Below are positions 14,130 through 21,759 of a stretch of DNA of 64,000 bases, in pieces; the first letter of the stretch is position 1; every line of letters starts with the position of its first letter. The notes under the pieces are model-generated. The model saw nothing but the letters and a program-made list of their open reading frames with translations. It made no database searches and was not told the origin of the DNA. This DNA comes from Streptomyces sp. R28. GTDB lineage: Bacteria; Actinomycetota; Actinomycetes; Streptomycetales; Streptomycetaceae. The stretch spans positions 5,135,001 through 5,199,000 of the forward strand of contig NZ_CP163439.1 of NCBI RefSeq assembly GCF_041052385.1, read 5' to 3'. Position numbers and translations under genes: made by a program.

Positions 14130-17018
14130 GTGGCACGAGTCGTCGTACGAGAGCCGAGTACGGGCGCGAGGAACGCACCGCCGCTGGCCCGGCAGGAAAC
14201 ATCCGCCTTCGTGAGGGAGTTGCTCAGCTCCGGCTGGGCGGTGGTGTTCCTGCCCGGTGAGCCCGCCCGCCTCGGACGGCTGCTGCTGTGGAAGCCGACC
14301 GGTGCAGCAGCCGAAGACAGCACGGCGCCCACCGGCCTGGAGACCGAGGTGGCGGAGTTGGTCCTGCCGCACGGCCGCTCGGTCAGGCGGCGCAGGGTCG
14401 AGGGTTACGCGCTTCCTGTCGCCGTCGCTGTCTCCGCCCTGGCTGATGCGGAGCCGACGCATCCCTCCGGCGCCGCCTGGCGGGCGGCCACCCGCTTCGC
14501 GCTGCGGCTGCTGGCCGACGGCCGCCTCCACCCGGCCATCACCCCCGCCGGTTACGACACCTGGCAGGTGGGTCCCTTCACAGCCGCCCAGCGCCAGACG
14601 CTGGACGCCCTGGCCGCCGCCTTCCCGCCACACGCCCACTGCCTGCCCGAGCCAGGTCCTGCGCCGGTACGGATCGCCGAACCGGCTGCGCTGGTACGCC
14701 AGTTCTGCGACGCGGTAGCCGATGATCTGGTCCGTACACCGGCCGCGCCGCTCGCCATGGGAGCGCTGCCGTACGCCTGGCGCGAGGCCCGCGCCGTGCC
14801 CGCCTTGCGTGAATGGGCCGAGGTAACCCAGGCGGCGCTCACCGCCGAGGTCGGTATCTCCCTGCGCGTCGACGTACCCGAAGGACGCCGACGGCAGTTC
14901 CGGGCCGTCCTGCAACTGCACACCGCGGCGGACCCGGCGCTCGTCATCGAGGCCGCACGACTCTGGAGCGAGCCGACCGAAGTGGAGCGGCTGCTCGGCC
15001 CACGCGCCGAGACCGAGACCCTTCTCGCCCTGCGCCGAGGCGCCCGCGCCTGGTCCCCGCTGCGGAGGCTGCTCAACGATGCCGCTCCCGATCAGCTCCG
15101 GTTGACCGACGACGAAGCCTTCGATCTCCTTGGGGACGCCACGGACGCGCTGCGCGCGGCCGGTGTCGACGTGCACTGGCCGCGTGACCTGGTCAAGGCG
15201 CTCACCGCGACCGCGGAGATCGGGCAGCGCACCGCCCCCGGTTCCACCGCGGGCGGCCTGCTGGACACCGAGGCCCTCCTCGACTTCCGCTGGCAGGTCT
15301 CCCTTGGCGGCGAGCCGCTCACCGAGGCCGAGATGGATGCTCTCGCAGAGTCACGCCGTCCCCTCGTCCGGCTTCGCGACCAGTGGGTGGTCGCCGACCC
15401 GAAGCTGGTGGCCCGCGCCAAGCGCCGCCGGATGGAACCGCTCACCCCCATGGAGGCGTTGAGCGCCGCCCTGACCGGCGAGACCGAGCGGGACGGTGAC
15501 CGGGTCCCCTGTGCGGCGGTCGGTGCGCTCGGCGACTTGGTCGCTCGTATCCGTGACCCCGAATCCCGCACCCCCGTGCCCCAGCCCGCCGCCCTCAAGG
15601 CCACGTTGCGCGAGTACCAGAAGCGGGGCCTGGCCTGGCTGGCCGAGATGTGCGCACTCGGCCTCGGCGGCTGTCTCGCCGACGACATGGGCCTGGGCAA
15701 GACCATCACCTTGCTCGCTCTGCACCTGCACCGCCAGAGCGACCCCACCACCGCGGGCCCCACCCTTGTCGTCTGCCCGGCCTCCCTGCTCGGCAACTGG
15801 CAGCGCGAGGCCGCCAGATTCGCACCGTCCACCCCCGTACGCCGTTACCACGGCGGCGACCGCCACCTGGGGGACCTGGCCGGCGACGAGATCGTCCTGG
15901 TCACCTACGGGGTGCTGCGCCGCGACCGCGAAGTGCTCGCCGAGACAGCCTGGTCGCTGGTGGCCGCCGACGAGGCCCAGCACGTCAAGAACCCCTACGC
16001 CGTCACCGCCCGCGAACTGCGCGCCCTGCCCGCCCGCGCCCGCGTCGCTCTCACCGGCACCCCCGTGGAGAACAACCTCTCCGAGCTGTGGGCCCTGCTC
16101 GACTGGACCACCCCCGGGCTCCTCGGCACACTCACCGCGTTCCGTGACCGGCATGCCCGCGCCATCGAGGCGGGCGAGGATCCCGAGGCAGCCGAGCGCC
16201 TGTCCCGTCTCGTACGTCCCTTCCTGTTGCGCCGCAAGAAGTCCGACCCCGGCATCGCGCCCGAACTGCCGCCCAAGACCGAGACCGACCACGTCGTCCC
16301 GCTGACGGCCGAGCAGACGAGCCTGTACGAGGCACAGGTCCGCGAGACCATGGCGAAGATCGCGGATTCGGAGGGCATCGCCCGGCGCGGTCTGGTACTC
16401 AAGCTGCTCACCGCGCTGAAGCAGATCTGCAACCACCCCGCCCAGTATTTGAGAGAGCACAGCCTGCGCCAGTCCACTCCCCTGCGGGGCCGCTCGGGCA
16501 AGCTCGACCTGCTCGACGAACTTCTCGACACCATCACCGCCGAAGGCGAATCCGTGCTGGTCTTCACCCAGTACAAACAGATGGCGGCTCTGCTGGAGAA
16601 GCATCTGGCCGAGCGCGGCGTCCCCGCTCTCTTCCTGCACGGCGGCACCCCCGTCGCGCGGCGCGAGGAGATGGTGGACCGCTTCGAGCGCGGTGAAGTG
16701 CCGGTGTTCCTGCTGTCGTTGAAGGCGGCGGGCACCGGACTCAATCTCACCCGCGCCACTCACGTCGTGCACTACGACCGCTGGTGGAACCCGGCCGTCG
16801 AGGACCAGGCCACCGACCGCGCCTACCGCATCGGCCAGGGCAAACCCGTCCAGGTACACAAGCTCCTCGCGGAGGGAACCGTGGAGGACAAGGTGGCGAA
16901 GCTGCTCGAAGCCAAGCGCGCCCTCGCCGACGCCGTCGTCGGCTCCGGCGAGGCAGCCCTGACCGAACTGTCCGACGCTGACCTCGCCGAACTCGTCGCC
17001 CTGGGCAGGCAGTCATGA
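14130..17018 (+). CDS. SNF2-family DEAD-like helicase
   Basis: 962 aa from a GTG. Residues 1-430 hold a SNF2-associated region (DUF3670-like); the helicase follows. Motif I DDMGLGKT (about 518-525), motif II DEAQ (about 614-617), motif III LTGTPVENN, and in the second RecA lobe LVFTQYKQM (about 808) and DRAYRIGQ (about 895-902) are complete. These proteins remodel or translocate on DNA using ATP. The stop overlaps the start of the SWIM gene (ATGA); the SNF2-SWIM pair is common in actinobacteria, probably acting together. A role in repair or defence is suggested for relatives but not shown here. Confidence 0.88.
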   Translation: MARVVVREPSTGARNAPPLARQETSAFVRELLSSGWAVVFLPGEPARLGRLLLWKPTGAAAEDSTAPTGLETEVAELVLPHGRSVRRRRVEGYALPVAVAVSALADAEPTHPSGAAWRAATRFALRLLADGRLHPAITPAGYDTWQVGPFTAAQRQTLDALAAAFPPHAHCLPEPGPAPVRIAEPAALVRQFCDAVADDLVRTPAAPLAMGALPYAWREARAVPALREWAEVTQAALTAEVGISLRVDVPEGRRRQFRAVLQLHTAADPALVIEAARLWSEPTEVERLLGPRAETETLLALRRGARAWSPLRRLLNDAAPDQLRLTDDEAFDLLGDATDALRAAGVDVHWPRDLVKALTATAEIGQRTAPGSTAGGLLDTEALLDFRWQVSLGGEPLTEAEMDALAESRRPLVRLRDQWVVADPKLVARAKRRRMEPLTPMEALSAALTGETERDGDRVPCAAVGALGDLVARIRDPESRTPVPQPAALKATLREYQKRGLAWLAEMCALGLGGCLADDMGLGKTITLLALHLHRQSDPTTAGPTLVVCPASLLGNWQREAARFAPSTPVRRYHGGDRHLGDLAGDEIVLVTYGVLRRDREVLAETAWSLVAADEAQHVKNPYAVTARELRALPARARVALTGTPVENNLSELWALLDWTTPGLLGTLTAFRDRHARAIEAGEDPEAAERLSRLVRPFLLRRKKSDPGIAPELPPKTETDHVVPLTAEQTSLYEAQVRETMAKIADSEGIARRGLVLKLLTALKQICNHPAQYLREHSLRQSTPLRGRSGKLDLLDELLDTITAEGESVLVFTQYKQMAALLEKHLAERGVPALFLHGGTPVARREEMVDRFERGEVPVFLLSLKAAGTGLNLTRATHVVHYDRWWNPAVEDQATDRAYRIGQGKPVQVHKLLAEGTVEDKVAKLLEAKRALADAVVGSGEAALTELSDADLAELVALGRQS

Positions 17019-18250
17019 GCCCCGCTGTCCCCGGCCAGCGCCGTGCGCCCGCCCGCGGCAAGCGAGCCTTCGCCGCGACCTGGTGGGGCCAAGCATGGGT
17101 GGCCGCCCTGGAGGACTCCACCCTGGACGCAGGACGGCTCTCGCGCGGACGCACCTACGCCCGCAAAGGCATGGTCGGCCCGGTCACCGTCGCTCCGGGA
17201 AAGGTCAACGCCGCTGTCCAGGGCAGCCGCCCACGCCCGTACCGCTCCTCAGTCCACCTGCCCGTCCTCACCGACCCTCAGTGGGACACCCTGCTCGACA
17301 CGATCGCGGCCCGCGCCGGACATCTCGCAGCACTTCTCGACGACGAGATGCCCGCCGAACTCGTGGACGACGCCCGGCACGCGGGCGTCCCACTGCTCCC
17401 ACTGCCCACCGAGCTCGATCCGGAGTGCTCCTGCCCCGACTGGGGATACCCCTGCAAGCACGCCGCCGCACTCTGCTACGCCATCGCCGCCACCATCGAC
17501 ACCGACCCGTTCGTGCTCTTCACGCTGCGCGGCCGCGGTCGTGAGGAGGTCTTCGCCCAGCTGCGCGCACTCCGTACGGCAGCACAGGACACCGCCGCCT
17601 CAACCTCACCGGCCGGCATCCCGGCCGCCGCCGCGTACGCCCACTGGGCCGAAGAGCCGCCCGAACTGCCCGAACTCCCGGAACCCGCTGCCCACACCAC
17701 AGCACTGCCAGTCGCCCCGCCACCCGGCACCGGCCTGGCCGCCGCGGACCTGGAACGCCTCATGGCCGACGCCACCACGCGCGCCGCCCGGCTCCTCGAG
17801 GGCGACACCGCCGACCTGCACCTGACCCAGCACCAGGACGCCGTCCGCATCGCCGCAAGCAACCCCGGACCCGAGTGGTTCCACCACCTGATCCAGAACA
17901 CCGGCACCAAACCCACTGTCTTCGCACGCCTCACCCGCGCCTGGCGCCACGGCGGCCCCACGGGCATCACCATCGCCGAACAGCCCCACACCCCCGACCC
18001 GACGGTGATGAAGGCCACCCGCACCGCCCTGGAGACGGCCCTCGCCGAGATGACCGACTCCCCCACACACCTCAGAGCCTGGCGCAACCGCCTCACCCTC
18101 ACCCAGCACGGCATCCAGCTGCGTCTGGGCCCCGACGCCCGCTGGTACCCCTACCTCCAGGACGACGACGGCGAATGGCAGCCCGTCGCACCAGCCGACA
18201 GTGACCCGGTCACCGCGCTCACCGCGGCCTGGTCGCAGAACGGGGAGTAA
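17015..18250 (+). CDS. SWIM zinc-finger protein, partner of the SNF2 helicase
   Basis: 411 aa. It starts with a basic segment (RRAPARGKRAFAATWWGQAW) and carries the SWIM finger CSCPDWGYPCKHAAALCY at about residues 131-148 (C-x-C ... C-x-H). SWIM domains bind nucleic acid or proteins. Residues 190-230 are Pro/Glu-rich; the C-terminal half is helical. The start overlaps the helicase stop. The gene ends 70 nt before the second double GGTTGCA repeat. Confidence 0.82.
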   Translation: MSPAVPGQRRAPARGKRAFAATWWGQAWVAALEDSTLDAGRLSRGRTYARKGMVGPVTVAPGKVNAAVQGSRPRPYRSSVHLPVLTDPQWDTLLDTIAARAGHLAALLDDEMPAELVDDARHAGVPLLPLPTELDPECSCPDWGYPCKHAAALCYAIAATIDTDPFVLFTLRGRGREEVFAQLRALRTAAQDTAASTSPAGIPAAAAYAHWAEEPPELPELPEPAAHTTALPVAPPPGTGLAAADLERLMADATTRAARLLEGDTADLHLTQHQDAVRIAASNPGPEWFHHLIQNTGTKPTVFARLTRAWRHGGPTGITIAEQPHTPDPTVMKATRTALETALAEMTDSPTHLRAWRNRLTLTQHGIQLRLGPDARWYPYLQDDDGEWQPVAPADSDPVTALTAAWSQNGE

Positions 18251-18319
18251 GGAGGCGATTTCCCGCTGACCAGGAACCACGAGCAGCAGCTGGACACACT
18301 CACGCTGCTCCACATCCGT

Positions 18320-18340
18320 GGTTGCAGTTCTGGTTGCATT
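18320..18340 (+). repeat. Double GGTTGCA repeat, copy 2
   Basis: Same arrangement as 12493-12513 with two base changes in the spacer. The two copies bracket the RelE remnant, VapBC, SNF2 and SWIM genes in direct orientation, 5.8 kb apart. Confidence 0.5.
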
Positions 18341-18663
18341 CACCGGCGTACAGCACCGTTCAGAACCCCCGACCGGACCAGCTGCACCGCAGGTCAGGAC
18401 GTTGCCGTACGCCCCAGAACCCCCAGACGAACATTTGTTGGATTTTCCGGCGGCATCGGGAGCTCCGCCGGTTCCGGGCGGCACCCAGAGGGCGTCTCCC
18501 ACTTGCTCGGGCACGACCTCCGGCGGCCCAGCCGCCGGCCGCCCCGGCCACGACTGCCGAGCCCGCGCCGTTCGAGGGAGGGGCGCCCTGCGGCACGTAC
18601 ACCGAGGAGATCGTCGCAAGCTGGGCGAAGGTTCTGCCCTACGCCGACGGGGATGGTAGCTGT

Positions 18664-18693
18664 AGAGATAGTATCTCCATTGATACTATCTCT
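18664..18693. promoter_or_regulatory. Perfect AT-rich inverted repeat upstream of the ATPase gene
   Basis: 12-nt arms AGAGATAGTATC and GATACTATCTCT around a 6-nt centre, ending 15 nt before the start codon. It is far more AT-rich than its surroundings. The position fits an operator for a dimeric repressor covering the ribosome site or promoter; an RNA hairpin blocking translation is the alternative. Confidence 0.65.
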
Positions 18694-18708
18694 GGCAGGG
18701 GGCTTGCC

Positions 18709-20130
18709 ATGCGTCGCTTCATCGGGCGAGACCGCGAGCTGAGCGGGCTCGGCAGCGCCTTGCAGGCGGTTCGCGATGCCGTCGGGTCGGCGAAACCGGG
18801 GCAGTGCATCCTCATGCGCGGACGGAGACGGGTCGGCAAGTCGAGCCTCGTCGAGGAGTTCCTCCGGCGCACCGAGACGCCGTACCTCTTCTTCACCGCT
18901 GCCGGCGGCACAGCCGAGGACGAACTGACGGAGTTGCTCGACAGCGTCGCCAGATCCACCCTGCCGGAGCGGGCACTGTTCGCGGAGGAGACGCCCGCTC
19001 AGTGGAATGCGGCATTCAGGCTGCTTGCGGAAGTTCTGCCCGACGACACCCCCAGCGTCGTCGTCATCGATGAGGTCCCGTATCTCATGGACCGCATTGA
19101 CGCCTTCGAGGGCATGCTCCAGCGGGCATGGGACCGCCTGCTCAGCCGCAAACCGGTACTTCTCCTCCTGGTCGGATCCGACCTTTCGATGATGGAGGCG
19201 CTGAACAGCTACGACCGCCCGTTCCATCAGCGGGGCCGGGAGATGGTCGTGGGGCCGCTGAACCCGGCCGATATCGGCGAGATGCTCGATCTGCCGTCGG
19301 CGGCCGCCTTCGACGCCGCCCTGATCACGGGCGGTCTTCCGCTGATCTGCGCGGAGTGGCGGGCCGGATCGGATGTCTGGGAGTTCCTCCGCGACTCGCT
19401 GGACAACCCGATCTCGGCGCTGCTGGTGTCCGCCGAGCGCTCACTGGCCGCGGAGTTTCCGCCGCAGGCGATGAGCAGGGAAGTCCTGCGGGCCATCGGA
19501 TCCGGGGAGAGAACCTTCACCAACATCGCGCGCGCCGCCGGCGGCATTGCCCACACCACGCTCACCCGAGCCACTGAAGTACTGACCGAGAAGCGGGTGG
19601 TGGCAGCCGAGCTGCCCCTCTCCCTGCGGCCGTCGAAGGAGCGCCGCTATCGGGTGGCAGACCCCTACCTGCGCTTTTGGCTCGCGTTCCTCGATCCGCA
19701 CATGGCGGAGATCGAGCGGATGCGGGGAGATCTCACGCTGAGCCGGATCAAGGAGCAGTGGACGAGCTGGCGGGGCCGCGCGATCGAGCCCCTGGTCCGG
19801 GACTCCCTCGCCCGCCTCTTGCCGGCCGGGTCCCTGCCCGCCGCGCCGGCGATCGGCGGGTACTGGACCCGCAGCAACGACGTCGAAATCGACCTGGTGG
19901 GCGCGGACCGGCAGCCGGTGGCGAAGCAGTTGCTCTTTCTCGGCTCGGTCAAGTGGCTGGAGAATTCCACGTTCGACAGCCATGACCTGGCCGCGTTGCA
20001 GAAGCATCGGGCAGCGATCACCGACGAGCCGGTACCGCTCGTGGCGGTCTCCCGCAACGGGGTCGGTTGTTCCGGCCTTCAGGCGGTCTACGGCCCCGAG
20101 GAACTGCTCAGCGCTTGGCGCAGAGCCTGA
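18709..20130 (+). CDS. AAA-type ATPase (archaeal ATPase / DUF234-like)
   Basis: 473 aa from MRRFIGRDRELSGL. Walker A is GRRRVGKSSL (about 37-46), Walker B is VVVIDEVPYLMD (about 117-128). The middle PLNPADIGEMLDL and FDAALITGGLPLI, the winged helix region (TFTNIARAAGGIAHTTLTRA) and the C-terminal nuclease-like end (YRVADPYLRFWLAFLDP; NDVEIDLVGADRQPVAKQLL) match ATPases of the archaeal_ATPase-DUF234 group. The C-terminal part resembles a restriction-endonuclease-like fold (E-x-D then a late K). The role is unknown; some relatives accompany mobile elements. Confidence 0.8.
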   Translation: MRRFIGRDRELSGLGSALQAVRDAVGSAKPGQCILMRGRRRVGKSSLVEEFLRRTETPYLFFTAAGGTAEDELTELLDSVARSTLPERALFAEETPAQWNAAFRLLAEVLPDDTPSVVVIDEVPYLMDRIDAFEGMLQRAWDRLLSRKPVLLLLVGSDLSMMEALNSYDRPFHQRGREMVVGPLNPADIGEMLDLPSAAAFDAALITGGLPLICAEWRAGSDVWEFLRDSLDNPISALLVSAERSLAAEFPPQAMSREVLRAIGSGERTFTNIARAAGGIAHTTLTRATEVLTEKRVVAAELPLSLRPSKERRYRVADPYLRFWLAFLDPHMAEIERMRGDLTLSRIKEQWTSWRGRAIEPLVRDSLARLLPAGSLPAAPAIGGYWTRSNDVEIDLVGADRQPVAKQLLFLGSVKWLENSTFDSHDLAALQKHRAAITDEPVPLVAVSRNGVGCSGLQAVYGPEELLSAWRRA

Positions 20131-20142
20131 GCAGGGCGGGCT

Positions 20143-20361
20143 TCACGAGGAGCTGAGCCGGCGCAGAGCGCGACGGACGCCAGGCAGCCCCAGCCAGTCC
20201 ACCAGCCCGTTCACCAGCCCGTTCACCAGCCCGTCCCGGGCGGTCAGAGCGGCGGTGCGGCCGTCACCGATCACCGCGTAGGGCCGCAGCGGAGCGTAGG
20301 CGCCGGCGGCGCACGTCACCGGCTGCTGGCCCTCGTCCCGCCCCCGCGTGGGCTGGGTCAT
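20143..20361 (-). pseudogene. N-terminal remnant of a GH15 glucoamylase/trehalase gene
   Basis: 72 codons, including APLRPYAVIGDGRTAALTA, followed by RDGLV and DWLGLPG. This corresponds to the start of GH15 proteins (IxDYALIGDxxTAALVxRDGSxDWLCLP). Between RDG and DWL a 12-nt unit (accagcccgttc on the plus strand) is repeated about three times, giving LVNGLVNGLV. The frame then ends; the catalytic (alpha/alpha)6 barrel is absent. It is a leftover of a chromosomal gene. Confidence 0.6.
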
Positions 20362-20433
20362 CGGGCACGTGCGAGGCGAGTGGCCCCCTGGCGCTCACCC
20401 GCCTCGTCGCCGTCGGCGCCCGCGTGCGTGGTG

Positions 20434-20871
20434 TCAGTGCGGCTGCTGCGTGCCGCGGTAACGCTGAGCGAGGCGGGCCAAGGCCACCGCGCCGAGCAGA
20501 AGGCCGAAGTCGCGCAGCGCGATGTCGTAGTGCCCTGGGATGGTCAGCAGGTTGACGATGATGCCGGCGAGCCATCCGGCGACCAGCCATCCCCCGAAGC
20601 GCGGGGCCAGGGCGACGACGAGGCCCGCCACGATCTCGATGACTCCCACTGCGTACATGGCCGCCTGGGCGCTGCCCGGAACGATGTCGTCGATCCACGG
20701 CGCCAGATAGGCGGGCCAGTCCACGAGCAGGTTGGTGAACTTGTCCAGCCCGAACAGGATCGGTGCCACGGTGAACCCGGTACGCAGGATGACGAACGCC
20801 TGGTATCCGGGGTCGGTGAGTGCGGCTCGCCGAGGGGTGGCGGACGTGGTGTTTGTGGTTGCGGACGACAT
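20434..20871 (-). CDS. DoxX-family membrane protein
   Basis: 145 aa. Residues 25-140 give four hydrophobic helices (FVILRTGFTVAPILFGLDKF; AAMYAVGVIEIVAGLVVAL; GGWLVAGWLAGIIVNLLTI; LRDFGLLLGAVALARLA), the usual DoxX layout. DoxX-like proteins are small inner-membrane proteins linked to redox or thiosulfate metabolism and stress. It is divergent from the ArsR/SufR-like regulator at 20934, with an inverted repeat between, so it is probably under that regulator's control. Confidence 0.82.
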   Translation of the reverse strand: MSSATTNTTSATPRRAALTDPGYQAFVILRTGFTVAPILFGLDKFTNLLVDWPAYLAPWIDDIVPGSAQAAMYAVGVIEIVAGLVVALAPRFGGWLVAGWLAGIIVNLLTIPGHYDIALRDFGLLLGAVALARLAQRYRGTQQPH

Positions 20872-20880
20872 GACGCCTTC

Positions 20881-20912
20881 CTTCTATCGACAACTCTCAC
20901 TAACGATAGAAG
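20881..20912. promoter_or_regulatory. Inverted repeat in the doxX/regulator divergent promoter
   Basis: Arms CTTCTATCG and CGATAGAAG (9 nt, perfect) around a 14-nt centre, starting 10 nt upstream of the doxX start. It is a likely binding site for the divergently encoded regulator. Confidence 0.65.
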
Positions 20913-20933
20913 CGCGCGCAGCCTCTATAGTCA

Positions 20934-21689
20934 ATGGCCGTGGGTTTTACACTGGTGTTCGTGGACCACCCGAAGGAAGCACCCCACCCCGATGTCTCCG
21001 CAGTCGCCGCTCTGGACGAGCCGACCCGCAGGAGGCTGTACGAGCACGTCGTGCGCCAGCCGGGCCCGGTCAGCCGCGACGAAGCCGCCGAGGCCCTCGG
21101 CCTTGCCCGGCAGACGGCGGCCTTCCACCTGGACCGCCTGGCGGACCAATCACTGCTCGACGTCGTCTACGAACGGCGCAGCGGCCGCACCGGCCCGGGA
21201 GCCGGCAGGCCCGCCAAGCTCTACAAACGCTCCGCCAAGCAGGTCACCGTCAGCCTGCCCGAGCGGCACTACGAACTGGCCGGACGGCTCCTCGCTCAAG
21301 CTCTGGAGGAATCCGAGGCCACCGGCGAACCGGTCCGGACCGTCCTGCACCGCAAGGCCCACGAGCTGGGCACACAGCTCGCCGGACACCAACAGGCGGG
21401 CGTCTTCGACCTGCTGGAAGGCAACGGGTTCGAGCCCCGCTACGACGGTGAGGCCATCGTCCTGGGCAACTGCCCCTTCCACGCGCTCGCCCGCGACCAC
21501 ACCCAGACCGTGTGCGGCATGAATCTCCACCTGCTCCGCGGCGTCCTCGAAGGGCTCGAAGGGCTCGAAGAAGGCGGCCTCCAGGCATGCCTGGCACCCG
21601 GCCCCGGCCACTGCTGCGTCCGCCTCGAGCCGGCCTCCGCCGCACCCGCACCCGCACCCGCACCCGCACCCGCACCCGCGGATTTCTGA
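20934..21689 (+). CDS. ArsR/SufR-like regulator with C-terminal cysteine cluster
   Basis: 251 aa. The winged helix lies at about residues 20-90 (DEPTRRRLYEHVVRQPGPVS; EALGLARQTAAFHLDRLADQ). The C-terminal domain contains NCPFHAL ... TVCGMN ... QACLAPGPGHCCVR, a pattern resembling the cysteine ligands of Fe-S sensing SufR-type regulators. The last 20 residues are an Ala-Pro repeat. Start choice is uncertain: no strong ribosome site is seen at 20934 or at the GTG 20961, so leaderless translation is possible. Divergence from doxX suggests redox control. Confidence 0.75.
   Translation: MAVGFTLVFVDHPKEAPHPDVSAVAALDEPTRRRLYEHVVRQPGPVSRDEAAEALGLARQTAAFHLDRLADQSLLDVVYERRSGRTGPGAGRPAKLYKRSAKQVTVSLPERHYELAGRLLAQALEESEATGEPVRTVLHRKAHELGTQLAGHQQAGVFDLLEGNGFEPRYDGEAIVLGNCPFHALARDHTQTVCGMNLHLLRGVLEGLEGLEEGGLQACLAPGPGHCCVRLEPASAAPAPAPAPAPAPADF
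21642..21680 (+). repeat. GCACCC hexanucleotide repeat
   Basis: Six tandem GCACCC units in frame at the 3' end of the regulator gene, encoding Ala-Pro repeats. Copy number is likely to vary between strains. Confidence 0.8.
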
Positions 21690-21759
21690 CGCGCTCACTC
21701 GCCGCGTCGATCACCGGCCCCGCGTCGCAGAGCGCTGACCTGCCCGCAGCCGGTGTTGG

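Larger units (their letters stand above)
18251..18708. other. Intergenic region before the AAA ATPase gene
   Basis: 458 bp holding the second GGTTGCA double repeat and, at the right, a 30-bp AT-rich palindrome. A frame upstream of the ATPase start is open (including GTYTEEIVASWAKVLPYA), but it has no plausible start and looks like a remnant at most. Confidence 0.45.
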
